From: Chloroflexota bacterium
Lineage (GTDB): Bacteria; Chloroflexota; UBA6077; FW602-bin22; CADDYW01
Assembly (NCBI GenBank): GCA_902810745.1
Contig: CADDYW010000032.1
Span: 1 to 40,896, forward strand
Length of the DNA: 40,896 nucleotides
Reading direction: 5' to 3'
The notes below the pieces were generated by a model. The model was not told the origin of the DNA, made no database searches, and saw only the letters and a list, made by a program, of their open reading frames with translations. Of the stretch, positions 25,516-34,487 are shown piece by piece; position 1 is the stretch's first letter; the number at the start of each line of letters is the position of its first letter. The position numbers and the translations under genes are program-made.

Positions 25516-27522
25516 CTACGGCTGGATGACAAGGTCGCCAGGCGGTCCTGGCAGCGGAAGAGTTGCCGTTACCCTGTCGGTCGTAGCGTCGAGGAAGGTG
25601 AGGCGGCCACTGCCGTCCGCGACGCGCGCCGCGACGACCAGAGTCGAGCCATCCGCGACGAGCCGCGTCGCATCCTCGTCTAGCGATAACTGATAGATTC
25701 GCGCCTTTGTCAGAAGGTCGTACGCGACGATCTCCCCACCGTCGAGCAGGACGTAGAGGCGGTCGCCGTCGGGCGAGGTGGCGACGTCGCGCTGGCCGCT
25801 CAGGCCGTGGCCGACGTGATCGACGACCTGATATTGCTCGGTCTCGATCACGGCGATGCCATCGTCGCCCGGGATGGTCGGGTAGACGCGGGTGCCGGCC
25901 CGGTTCGCGGCGAGGTCGACCGGCGCGCCGGAGATGGGGATCCGCCCGATCACCTTCTGCCCGTCGATCCAGACCACGTCGATCGTGTTCCCCTGGCGGT
26001 TGGCCACCAGAATCAGCTGGTGCTTCCAGCTTGGGAAGATCGCCGTCGGCGCAGCCCCGTAGCGAACGTCGGGCGAGATGCTCCCGTCGTCGAGGTCGAG
26101 CGAGACGACCTGGAGGCCGTCGAGGAGGTGGAGGTGATGGCCGTCGCGGTCCATCGCGATGAGAAGGTGGTCGCCCTTGAGTCCGGCACCTGGCGGAATC
26201 GGGTAGATCCGGTCGGTCTTGCCGGTGGAGGCATCCAGCGCGAGGACGGCGAGGCGATCGGGCGAGGCTCCGGCGTCGACGACGTAGAGGTGGCGGCCGT
26301 CGCCGGCCAGAGCAAGGTTCGAGGCGAGACGCGTGAGGGTCGCGAGCGTCCTCGGTGCACTTCCGGCGGTTGCCGAAACGATCCGGTTCTGATCGGGAAT
26401 CGTCAGAAAAACGGTGCCGCCGCTGGCCGAGCGCGTTGGCGTCGGCGTCACCGTCGTCGGTGGAGCTTGCTGGCGACGTTCCAGCCAGCCGTTCTCGCGG
26501 ACGAACGGGTACGGATCCGTCGCACCGCCCGGGCCCCAGATCAGGTACGGATGATTGCCGATGCCGGTACCAGCAATCTCCTTTCCCTGCCAGTCGGACC
26601 AGTAGTTTCCTTCGCGTGTCTCGGCATCGTACCAGACGTTGCCGCCGTTGTCGTCGCTGACCTGGGGATGGTTGTCGATCACGTTGTTGTGGTAGAAGAC
26701 GTTGTCGCTCGACTCGGACATCCAGATGCCCCAGTTCACGTTGTGGGCGAAAGTGTTGCCGACGATCAGGTTCTGATGCGATCCGTACATGTAAATACCG
26801 TAGCCGCCCGGCGAGAAGTGTCGCTGGCGACTGGCGTCGTTGTCGACGATACGATTGCGGTCGGCCCGATAGATCGTGAGGCCGTAATCGTTGCCTTCGA
26901 CGGTAACGCGCTTGACCCGGTTTTCGGAGCCGTTGCTCAGGTAGATGCCGTAGTAGTTCCCTCGGGCGGTGATCTCCTCGATCGTCGAGCCATGACTGCC
27001 GTCAAGGTAGACCCCCGAGGAGAACTTGAGGATCGTCCCGTCGCGGACAGTCACGTTGGAATGGTCGGCGACCTTGACGCCGCTGCTCTTCAGGTTTGGG
27101 TGGGGCCAGGTCGGCGAGCCGGGGCCCGGTCCGGTCAGCGTGTGTCCGCCGAGATCCAGCGTGATCCCGTCGGCGCCGACGGTCAGCGCATCGCCCGGGC
27201 AGGTCAGATCGTTCGCCAGGACCAAGCTTTCACGGACGACCGCCCCGCAGTCGAGAGCGAGGCGCGGCAGGGCAGTGGCGGTCCGCGTCGACGCCATGAC
27301 CGTCGGCCGACGTGGCGGCGTCGGGGTCAGAAGCGCGGGCGTGGCGCCCGGGGCGGTCGTGATCGTCGCGCTCGGCCGTGGCGGTATCGTCGTCGACGGC
27401 GCGGGCGTGGGCGTCGACGCGAGGCGCGCGCAGCCGGTCAATGCCAGCGCGACGAGCAGGGCGACGAAAACGCCGATCGGGCGACGGCGAACGGTCGCAG
27501 CTAGCCGATCGAGATGTCTCAT
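25516..27522 (-). CDS. Lipoprotein with NosD-like right-handed beta-helix and YVTN-type propeller
   Basis: About 668 residues; ATG 27522 is preferred, with ATG 27531 and GTG 27540 in frame. A lipoprotein signal ends LALTGC (Cys31), followed by a Thr/Pro linker. From about 80 to 330 lies a parallel beta-helix: TLDLGGHTLTGPG, VTVRDGTI, GNYYGIYLSNGSENR, VEGNDYGLTIYRADRNRI, GGYGIYMYGSHQN and NWGIWMSESSDNV, the NosD/CASH pattern. It ends in EGNYWSDW. After a Thr linker, a propeller (about 375-668) carries YVVDAG, VLALDASTGKTDRIY, LILVANRQGNTIDVVW and SPDGDRLYVLLDGG. It is probably surface-anchored and binds polysaccharide or is structural; no NosZ genes are present. It lies downstream of the sigma/anti-sigma pair on the same strand. 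Confidence 0.85.
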   Translation of the reverse strand: MRHLDRLAATVRRRPIGVFVALLVALALTGCARLASTPTPAPSTTIPPRPSATITTAPGATPALLTPTPPRRPTVMASTRTATALPRLALDCGAVVRESLVLANDLTCPGDALTVGADGITLDLGGHTLTGPGPGSPTWPHPNLKSSGVKVADHSNVTVRDGTILKFSSGVYLDGSHGSTIEEITARGNYYGIYLSNGSENRVKRVTVEGNDYGLTIYRADRNRIVDNDASRQRHFSPGGYGIYMYGSHQNLIVGNTFAHNVNWGIWMSESSDNVFYHNNVIDNHPQVSDDNGGNVWYDAETREGNYWSDWQGKEIAGTGIGNHPYLIWGPGGATDPYPFVRENGWLERRQQAPPTTVTPTPTRSASGGTVFLTIPDQNRIVSATAGSAPRTLATLTRLASNLALAGDGRHLYVVDAGASPDRLAVLALDASTGKTDRIYPIPPGAGLKGDHLLIAMDRDGHHLHLLDGLQVVSLDLDDGSISPDVRYGAAPTAIFPSWKHQLILVANRQGNTIDVVWIDGQKVIGRIPISGAPVDLAANRAGTRVYPTIPGDDGIAVIETEQYQVVDHVGHGLSGQRDVATSPDGDRLYVLLDGGEIVAYDLLTKARIYQLSLDEDATRLVADGSTLVVAARVADGSGRLTFLDATTDRVTATLPLPGPPGDLVIQP

Positions 27523-27593
27523 CCTCGGCATACCTATCACTCTTCGGATGATCGCGCGACGTCCTCAATGACCTCGGTCCTACAGTGTTTGTC

Positions 27594-28433
27594 TCACCGC
27601 AACGACGCGGCGATGCGCAAGGCCTCGTCCTTCGCAACCGCGGATTCGAGCCGGAGCGTCAGGTTGCCCTGCTCCCAGAGCAGGGTGTTCGCGGCGAGCC
27701 GGACGCGCTCGTCGCGCAGATCACCGCTCGGGTCACGATAGAAAAAGTAGTGCGATTCGCCCTCGATCCAGAAGCCGCGCCCACCATTGACCGTGATCGC
27801 CTCGAGGCGCGTGCGCGGCCCGAGCCCCTTGGCCGCGATCATTTCCGGCGCGAGGTCGCCGCGGAACTCGCTCAGAAGCAACCCGACGCCCGTCTCTGCT
27901 GCCCTAGGCAATCCCGGGCGCGCGCGGTAGACGAGCGAGACCTCGCCACCGCTGGGTGGCTCGATCAGATAGACCTCGTCCGGCGGACCCAGGCTCGGAA
28001 GAGCTGGCGTGAGGACGTGGAAGGCGACGCGCGATCGCGCCTCGTCCAGCGTGAGCCGCTCGCCAAGACCAAGGCTGGTGCCGACCGGTCCCGGCGTCGA
28101 GGCTGCTGGAACCGGCGACGGCGTCGGCCGCGCCGCGACCGGCCAGGGGAGATAGCTGATCGGGATGCCTCGCACGCCGAGCCGATCCGCCACCGCGGTC
28201 CGGACCGGCGGAAGCAGACCAAGGCCGACGATCAGCAGGATGACCGCTGCCAGCGCGAGCAGCGGCCGCAGTCGCGGGTACGACGATGGCACCGGTGCGC
28301 GTGGTGTGGTGCGCAGGCGCAGGCTGACGCTAGCCGTGAGGTCTGGCGTCGGTGGATAGTCGAGCCGTGGACCGAGATCGGAGAGCGCGTCCGCGAGCTC
28401 GGCCTCGGAGGGCTGCCATTGGCGATCAGCCAT
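27594..28433 (-). CDS. Membrane-anchored anti-sigma factor (probable)
   Basis: 279 residues; ATG 28433 follows GGAGGTG and lies inside the end of the sigma gene (8-nt overlap), the usual coupling for a sigma/anti-sigma pair. The N-terminal cytosolic part is short (about 55 residues) and lacks a zinc HxxxCxxC motif. One transmembrane helix (about 57-77) leads to a Pro/Thr linker and an extracellular domain of about 170 residues (TLDEARSRVAFHVLTPALPSLG, GFWIEGESHYFFY, RLAANTLLWEQGNLTLRLE) resembling DUF4367-type sensory domains. It is predicted to hold the ECF sigma factor inactive at the membrane. Confidence 0.8.
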   Translation of the reverse strand: MADRQWQPSEAELADALSDLGPRLDYPPTPDLTASVSLRLRTTPRAPVPSSYPRLRPLLALAAVILLIVGLGLLPPVRTAVADRLGVRGIPISYLPWPVAARPTPSPVPAASTPGPVGTSLGLGERLTLDEARSRVAFHVLTPALPSLGPPDEVYLIEPPSGGEVSLVYRARPGLPRAAETGVGLLLSEFRGDLAPEMIAAKGLGPRTRLEAITVNGGRGFWIEGESHYFFYRDPSGDLRDERVRLAANTLLWEQGNLTLRLESAVAKDEALRIAASLR

Positions 28434-29067
28434 GCACCTCCCCCTTTCGTGCTCCGGCGTCGCGGCCCGCCAGCCGCCGCGCGTCGAGGTCGCCACTCAT
28501 CTCGCCGAGGAGCGAACGCAGACGCCCGAGCGCTCGCGAAAGGCGCGACTTCACCGTGCCCCGCGGGCACCCCATGGCCTCGGCCATCTCGCTCTCGGAG
28601 AGGTCGAGAAAATAGCGATAAGCAATTGCCAGGCGATCCTCCTCGCGCAGATCACTCAATGCCCGCAGCAGCAGAGCGCGTTGCTCGCGGGCGATGGCCT
28701 CCACGTCAGGAGATGGGGCCGCATCGTCCGTCGGGAGGTGCTCGCCCGCGCGCAAGACCAGCGCTGCCCGCCGTCCGGCTGCCCGCCGTCGGTTGCACGC
28801 CTCGTTAGCGACGATGCGCAGGAGCCAGGGACGGAAGGGCGCTCCAGGCCGGACACGGGACAAGGCGTAGTAGGCCTTGACGAAAGCTTCCTGGGCCACG
28901 TCCTCGGCATCTGCGCTATTTCCTACTACCAGATAGGCCGTCCGAAAGGCGATCTCCTGGTAGCGTCGAACGAGCTCCTCGTAGGCGTTCACGTCGCCAC
29001 GCTGCGCGAGCGCGACGAGCTCACTGTCCTCCAGTGGACGGCCCTCCACGGAGTGATCTTCTGCCAT
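28426..29067 (-). CDS. ECF-type RNA polymerase sigma factor
   Basis: 213 residues starting at ATG 29067. Region 2 reads AYEELVRRYQEIAFRTAYLVVGNSADAEDVAQEAFVKAY and FRPWLLRIVANEACNRRR. Region 4 has LREEDRLAIAYRYFLDLSESEMAEAMGCPRGTVKSRLSRALGRLR with its helix-turn-helix. It lacks region 3 and so belongs to group 4. The anti-sigma gene overlaps its 3' end. A GGGAACC element upstream suggests autoregulation. Confidence 0.93.
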   Translation of the reverse strand: MAEDHSVEGRPLEDSELVALAQRGDVNAYEELVRRYQEIAFRTAYLVVGNSADAEDVAQEAFVKAYYALSRVRPGAPFRPWLLRIVANEACNRRRAAGRRAALVLRAGEHLPTDDAAPSPDVEAIAREQRALLLRALSDLREEDRLAIAYRYFLDLSESEMAEAMGCPRGTVKSRLSRALGRLRSLLGEMSGDLDARRLAGRDAGARKGEVHG

Positions 29068-29069
29068 GA

Positions 29070-29097
29070 TTACACCTGGAGGCAGAGATCGGTTCCC
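29070..29097 (-). promoter_or_regulatory. Candidate ECF-dependent promoter of the sigma operon
   Basis: On the minus strand GGGAACC (29097-29091), the common ECF -35 core, is followed after about 14-15 bases by GTGTAA, close to the ATG at 29067. The spacing is slightly short and the transcript would be nearly leaderless, so this is tentative. Confidence 0.35.
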
Positions 29098-29190
29098 CCG
29101 ATCAGGAGATCGCGCGTCGGAGCACCGTTGCGAACGATCGTCCTCGCGGCGTCATCCTAGCGGTCGTCGCGAGATACTGTAAAGTCCAGC

Positions 29191-31162
29191 TCAGCGACAC
29201 CCGATGCCGGGTGCGCGAGGATTCGCTCGCGCCCAGCGCTCGGCGACGGCCCTCCAGACTTCACCGCCGCCCTCCCGCCCGAACACGTCGTCGATCGAGA
29301 GGCTTCCGAGCCCTGGCTCGGTCCGTCCGACCCAGGCGGCGAGCAACACGTTCGAGCCGTACCCGACAGTGTAGGCGGATGACGGGGTCGTTCCGGTCTT
29401 GGTCGCTAGGCCAGCGGGGAGGTCCAGTCGCCGCGAGATCGTTTCGAGCGCTGCCGCGATCCACGCCGTCGTCTGGCAAGCGAGGACGCGCTCACCCGGA
29501 TCCGGTCGGAGCTGGTAGAGCTCGTGCCCAGCCGAGCCCTGAACGCGTAGCACCGGCGCGAGCTCGGACATCGGCATCTCGGCAAGGCCCAGCCCGAGCT
29601 TGACGCCGTAGTCGCTCGGGTAGAGGTCTGTCTGGACGTGGAAAGTGTGGCGGAGGCAATTGGCGAAGCCGACCGGCGACAGGCGGAGCGTAAGCTCAGC
29701 CGCGGCAGTGTTTCGCGATTGACTGAGCTCTTCGCGGGCGGGCTGCAAGCCGTTCGAGGTCAGGTCCCAGTTCGCGATGTACTGTCCGCCGATGGTGCGC
29801 TGGGTATCGTCGAGCATCTCGTCCGGCGCCAGTACCCCGTGCTCGAGAGCGCAGGAGTAGAGGAGGGGCTTGATCGTGCTGCCAGGCTGATGGGGATACT
29901 GGCTCACCATATCGAGGCCGACGTAAGGTGAGCCGTCGGACGTGACGCCGCCGACCCAGGCTCGAATCTCGCCATCGCGCGGATCGATCAGGACAGCGCC
30001 CCCATTGTTGACGCCGCGATTTTCCAGTCCGCGAACGGCACGGGCGACGTCATCCCGCAGCGCAGCCTGCTCGTCCGAATCCAAGGTCGTGCTGATCGTC
30101 ACACCACTCGTCGAGACCTGGTGGAAGCCGCGGGCGTCGAGCCAGGACAGGACGTACTGGATGAACGGGCTGTCCCGCGTGACCGGATGCCAGGGACGCG
30201 GAAGCGCGGGACGAGATCTCTGACGGAGGAACGACGATTCGAAAAACGCCGTTTCGATCGTAGTAGTCGAGCAGCTTGCCCTTTCGATCCAAAATTGGAC
30301 TGGCGGACGGGAGCGAGGCGCCGATTGCCAGCCACAGGCCGACGAGGACGGGACCAACGAACAGCATCACTCGCCCGGTCGTTCGAGCCAGTGGAAAGAA
30401 CGTCGCCGCCCAACCATTTGAACGGGCGACCCGAACATCCGCGGCGTCGGCAAGGAAGGCTTCGATCGCGGTCAGAACGTAGGTCGACTCGACGCAGAAG
30501 AGCGTTGCCTGGAGGATGAGCGCGTCCAGAATCACGGCGACCGTCGACGGCGCACCATCCGCGAGGGATCGTTCGAGCGAGACGACCATCCCGATGCCGG
30601 CGAAGACCGGAAGCAGGTCGGGAAGTGGGCCGAAGGGGAGCTGGACGCCGGAGTCGTCGATTCGTGGCTGGTGGAGAAGCGTCCCGAGGCCGAAGATGAC
30701 CGTGGCCACGAGTGTTGGGAGCGTGAGGACGACCTCGTCGCCGCGCAGCACGAACTGCGTCCGAAGCGTGGAGGGATCGAGCCGCGACAGCAGCGCCGTC
30801 GCGACCAGCGTCGGGAGCCAGGCGAATCCGACGAGGCGCCGCAAGACGACGAGGCTGCCGCGCCCGGCCAGTGCGACGATACTTGGGCGCTGGGCGAAAA
30901 ACGCAAGTGCCCAGACCAGCAGATAGACGAGACCCTCGCCCGCCAGAAGGCGGGTCGTCTTCGGCCCGTACCACGGGTTCACGACCTGGTTCCAGGGGGA
31001 TCCGACGATCTTCGCCAGTTGCTGCCAGTCGGCCAGACCGACCTCGGCGCAAAAGGCCAAGGCGAGTGCGCTTATGGATAGAGTGCCGACCAGCAGGTGG
31101 AGAACGCCTGGAACGAGCGCCCCCCGCTGAGCTGCCTTCTCACGTCTCTGCCCGATCTCCAC
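29191..31162 (-). pseudogene. Broken fusion of a multi-pass membrane domain and a PBP1A-type transpeptidase
   Basis: Two overlapping minus frames together describe one gene. The upstream frame (start near GTG 31162) has about seven hydrophobic helices, faintly like a peptide-ABC permease, then ASPILDRKGKLLDYYDRNG and VVPPSEIS, the stretch that opens the GT51 glycosyltransferase of PBP1A. The reading then has to switch frame at about 30205-30220 to SRPALPRPWHPVTRDSPFIQY, which normally follows GT51. So the roughly 200-residue GT51 domain, including its catalytic Glu, is missing. The transpeptidase domain is intact: GSTIK, SQSRN and ATKTGT. Internal deletion with a frameshift is the simplest reading; a sequencing error in a gene naturally without GT51 is an alternative. 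Confidence 0.7.
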
Positions 31163-31348
31163 GCGCCGCCCATCGCCCAAAGTGATCGAGGGAATGATGT
31201 CCGTCGGCCGGTCAGAGCCCCGGCGAAAGGCGACTGCCCGGAGTGCCCGGGCGTGGCCTGGCCGCCGAGGGACCCACGCTCGAGCCAGGGCTCGCCGGAA
31301 GGTAGTTCGTCCGGACAATCGTAACGTTAGCAGTTCTTGTGCCCGGAG

Positions 31349-31438
31349 AAGCGTCAGGGACGTGCACGGCGGGCAGTCTACTCGGGCAGTGGATGGGGAC
31401 GCGCGAAGATCACGCGTTGCGTTGTGCGCCTGACGCTT
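31349..31438. repeat. Perfect 10-bp inverted repeat in the intergenic region before the MFS gene end
   Basis: AAGCGTCAGG (31349-31358) pairs exactly with CCTGACGCTT (31429-31438) across 70 bases. It lies in a 314-bp gap (31163-31476) otherwise without a gene. No T tract follows, so a role as terminator is doubtful. Confidence 0.35.
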
Positions 31439-31476
31439 TACCCGTGACGCTCCACGTCGTGCGTGTTGGGCGCTGC

Positions 31477-32787
31477 TCACGCAGTAGCCGGAGTCGTCTC
31501 GCCCATCTTGCGCCAGGCCGGATAGAACAGGGTGACCCCGCCGACGACCGCGAGGATCAGCGAGCCGGCGATTGCCTCGGTGAAGGGTGCTCCAATCACG
31601 TCGGCCAGGACGCCGAGCGGGAGCGTTGCCAGTGGCATGAGCGACCAGTTCATCATGTAGATGCTCATCACCCGTCCGTACCAGGCGCGGTCGGTGTTCA
31701 GCATCACCAGCGTGCTGTTCAACGTCGAGTAGCCATCGCCCGCGACTCCGACTATGGCCAGGAAGACCAGATCGATCGACAAGACGTGGATGAGCGCAAA
31801 GAGCATCAGTGCGACGGCGTAGAGGATACCGAAGCCAAGCTGAAACGTCGCCTTGCGTGGATCGTCGGCGATGGCGGCCACGACCAAGGTCCCAAGAAGG
31901 CCTCCGATCCCAGCAGCGCCGTAAAGAATGCCAAGCTCGGTGGGTCCGACGTTGAGAACGCGTGCCTGGAACACCGGCAGCAGAGTTTGGTACGGATTCC
32001 CGAGCAGGACCGGAACGAACCCAAGCACGATCAGCAGTCGCAGCCGCGGGCTGTGCAGAATATAGCGGAAGCCGGACAGCATGTCGGTGATTCGGACAGA
32101 CTTTCGCGACGCCTGCGAGGCTGTCTCGGCTGGGCGGATCGTCCTCAGTCGCAGCAGTAAGATAGCGGCGACGCAGTACGCGAGCGCGATGCAGTCAAAT
32201 GCACCGGAGATCCCGAGCACGCTTATGCCAAGAATTATGCCCGCGAGGCTGGGCGCGACGATGCGCGTCAGGTTGCGGCCTGATGCGTTCAGCGCAATCG
32301 CGTTGCTGAGCGTGTGATCGTCCACGAGCTGGGGCAGGATCGATTGGCGTGTAGGCGCATTGAAGGTGAAGATGGCACCTTCGAGCAGCCCCAGGATAAT
32401 CAGATGCCAGAACTTGATGATCTGGAAGTGGACCAGTGCCGAGGCCGTCAATGCGATGATCATGAGACCGGATTGGGTTGCAACCAGAAGCTTTCGCTTG
32501 TCGACGTGGTCGGCGATCACCCCGGCGAAAGGTGAGAGCATCAGCATCGAGAAGCCGCGCGCCAGGCTAACGAGGCCCAGCGCGGTCGCCGATCCGGTCA
32601 GGACGTAGGCAAGGTAGCCGCGCGCGACGATGTTCATCTGCATGGCGCTGTAGCTGGCGAGCAAGCTAATCCAGAATGCGCGATAACTGGGGTTGCCCAG
32701 CGACGCGAAGGTTCGACCGATGACAGCACCGCGTCCCGCTTTGTCCGCTTGCAGGCTGTTAATCGAAGAAACTGCGCGGTGGGCCAT
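31477..32787 (-). CDS. MFS transporter (EntS/MFS-3-like exporter)
   Basis: 436 residues; ATG 32787 follows AAGGGGGA. About twelve transmembrane helices with the MFS motif-A loop GVIADHVDKRKLL between helices 2 and 3, and PTRQSILPQLVDDHTLSNAIAL after helix 4, as in enterobactin-exporter-like permeases. The second half carries the related loop IADDPRKA. It probably exports a small molecule; no siderophore genes are nearby, so the substrate is unknown. Confidence 0.88.
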   Translation of the reverse strand: MAHRAVSSINSLQADKAGRGAVIGRTFASLGNPSYRAFWISLLASYSAMQMNIVARGYLAYVLTGSATALGLVSLARGFSMLMLSPFAGVIADHVDKRKLLVATQSGLMIIALTASALVHFQIIKFWHLIILGLLEGAIFTFNAPTRQSILPQLVDDHTLSNAIALNASGRNLTRIVAPSLAGIILGISVLGISGAFDCIALAYCVAAILLLRLRTIRPAETASQASRKSVRITDMLSGFRYILHSPRLRLLIVLGFVPVLLGNPYQTLLPVFQARVLNVGPTELGILYGAAGIGGLLGTLVVAAIADDPRKATFQLGFGILYAVALMLFALIHVLSIDLVFLAIVGVAGDGYSTLNSTLVMLNTDRAWYGRVMSIYMMNWSLMPLATLPLGVLADVIGAPFTEAIAGSLILAVVGGVTLFYPAWRKMGETTPATA

Positions 32788-33150
32788 CAATTCCCCCTTG
32801 TGGATCTAAGCTCGATCGAGCCTGAGCGCCTCTAGAGCACCGCCAGCGGAGTGGCCTGGGTTAGGCTTTGGGAAAAATCCTCGGCAGGACGTGGTCCCAA
32901 AAGCCACTCCCAAACATCCCCCGCGAGAACAACTCGTATGCTCAGTGCTCGCCACCGTGGGATCACGTCGCGCGGCTGAGGTGTCGAGGCTGGACCAGGA
33001 AGGGTAACGCCTCCGGATTACTTAGGCAAGATTATCATATTTTTTGAGAGCGAGGAAGATGCCACGATGAATCGCCGCGGGTGCGATGGTGTGGTACTCT
33101 TTTTGCGCTAACGACCTGACGGTCCATCGCGAAAGGAAGAATCGACCTCG
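32788..33150. other. Divergent intergenic region between the MFS and GT9 genes
   Basis: 363 bp without a supportable gene. An A/T-rich patch (33026-33048) holds TATGAT on the minus strand as a possible -10 for the MFS gene. The plus-strand promoter for the glycosyltransferase gene is not clear; TACTCT near 33095 is a weak candidate. Confidence 0.35.
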
Positions 33151-34254
33151 GTGCAACGCTTCAATGATCAACCTCTCCGGCCGCGGCCACATCTCGCGGT
33201 CCTCTTTCAGGATAAGCTCGGCGGCTTCGTCGTCACCACGCCGCTCCTGCGCGGCCTGAAGGAGAAGTACGCGGGCGCGGTTCTCGACTATTTTGGAGGC
33301 GAGCGAACCGCGGAGCTCGAGGCGGCGTGCCCGCACATTGATGCTCGCTACTCGCTGTATGGCCGCACGGGAGCCCTGCGTGAGCTGGCCGATTTCCTCG
33401 CGGAGCGCGAACGCACCGCCGGTCCGTACGATCTCGCGATCAACCTTGACTTCAACCCGCTCAACGCGTTTGCTGTTGCGATGATGAACCCGCGTTTCGT
33501 CGTCGGAAAGGCTTTTCGTCCCGATGGACGCGGCGAGCTGCCCCTGGGGAATAGCACGCTGGATCGTCTGCAGGATCCCCGGACGTCCTGGGTCAGCGAG
33601 GATTTCCTGGCACGGTTCGGCGGTGTAGTCACCACGAACTTTATCGGCGAGATCTTCTGCCGGCTGGCGCGAGTGACCACCGACTACCAGCGGACCGAGG
33701 TACCAACCGCCCCCCCTCCAGTCGAGGTGCCGGATGTCCTCATCGCGACGGGCGGCACCCGCCCGGCCAAGCTCTGGCCGACGGCCTACTGGAAGCGTCT
33801 GATCGAGCTCTGTCAGGGCGCGGGATTGCGGATCGGACTGCTGGGCGCGGCTCCGAAGGTTCAGCAGTCGACCTATGGCTCGGGCGACAGCGAATCGGAG
33901 CTTCTCCAAAACCGATGGCTGATCGACCTGCGAGGCAAAATGACCCTACCACAGGTCGCCGGGGCATTGCAGGCAGCGCGAGGCTGTGTCACGATCGACA
34001 ACGGGATCATGCACCTTGCCGCTGCCGTCGGCACGCCGACCGTCGCGATCTTCGGTGCGAGTCCCTGGGAGCTCTGGGCGCCGAGCGTACCGTCCCTGCA
34101 CCTTCAGCTGCCGAACGAGCCCTGCTCGTTGTGCCGCGAGAATCGCTTCTTCAACGATAACTGCCTGCGTGAGCGACACGTCTGCATGGAGAGCATCTCT
34201 CCGGAAGAGGTGTTCGGGCGTCTGACGGCGGTGTTGCGACCAGCCTCGTGCTGA
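33151..34254 (+). CDS. Family 9 glycosyltransferase (heptosyltransferase-like)
   Basis: 367 residues from GTG 33151, with AGGAAG about eleven bases upstream. It has the GT-B fold pattern of GT9: LAVLFQDKLGGFVVTTPLLRGLKEKY near the start, VLIATGGTRPAKLWPTAYWKRLIE at the sugar-nucleotide domain, the LPQVAGALQAARGCVTIDNGIMHLAAAVGTPTVAIFG signature, and the C-terminal Cys-rich end PCSLCRENRFFNDNCLRER with ISPEEV. Classical members add heptose to LPS; no other LPS gene is in the window, so another cell-surface glycan is likely. Confidence 0.88.
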   Translation: MQRFNDQPLRPRPHLAVLFQDKLGGFVVTTPLLRGLKEKYAGAVLDYFGGERTAELEAACPHIDARYSLYGRTGALRELADFLAERERTAGPYDLAINLDFNPLNAFAVAMMNPRFVVGKAFRPDGRGELPLGNSTLDRLQDPRTSWVSEDFLARFGGVVTTNFIGEIFCRLARVTTDYQRTEVPTAPPPVEVPDVLIATGGTRPAKLWPTAYWKRLIELCQGAGLRIGLLGAAPKVQQSTYGSGDSESELLQNRWLIDLRGKMTLPQVAGALQAARGCVTIDNGIMHLAAAVGTPTVAIFGASPWELWAPSVPSLHLQLPNEPCSLCRENRFFNDNCLRERHVCMESISPEEVFGRLTAVLRPASC

Positions 34255-34341
34255 CGAATGGATACGATGGTAACCAGATCAGGCTATCGTCGATGCCCAT
34301 TCTTTCCCTGTTCGACGCGCGACGTGCGCTGTATTCCGCCG

Positions 34342-34347
34342 TATAAT
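34342..34347 (+). promoter_or_regulatory. -10 element for the proline dehydrogenase gene
   Basis: A perfect TATAAT without a good -35 at 17 bp. It predicts a leader of about 134 nt that contains the hairpins described separately. Confidence 0.4.
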
Positions 34348-34362
34348 GAACATGGTCGAGCT

Positions 34363-34465
34363 GACGTGGAGGGATCGCAGCCGAGCCACGCGCCACGTCG
34401 GTAGGTGGCTTTCGCTCATCTGACGTCTGCTCAGGCGCTCCGAATGCCGATCGATGGCGATCGGC
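34363..34465 (+). promoter_or_regulatory. Structured leader of the proline dehydrogenase gene
   Basis: GACGTGG (34363-34369) can pair with CCACGTC (34393-34399), while AGCCAC (34384-34389) can pair with GTGGCT (34405-34410); the two pairings interleave and so compete. A third hairpin, GCCGATCG/CGATCGGC (34446-34453 and 34458-34465, loop ATGG), is a perfect 8-bp stem ending ten bases before the ribosome site. This suggests leader-mediated control, but no known riboswitch is recognised. Confidence 0.35.
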
Positions 34466-34487
34466 TGGCGATGTCGAGGAGGAAGGA

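Noticed and set aside
25807..27504. A 565-codon plus-strand frame opposite the NosD-propeller gene
   Set aside because: It mirrors the codon pattern of the real gene, is full of Val/Asp/Arg runs and has no recognisable motif.
30205..30220. Programmed frameshift in the PBP fusion gene
   Set aside because: No slippery heptamer is visible at the junction, and the missing GT51 domain shows that more than a frame change is involved.
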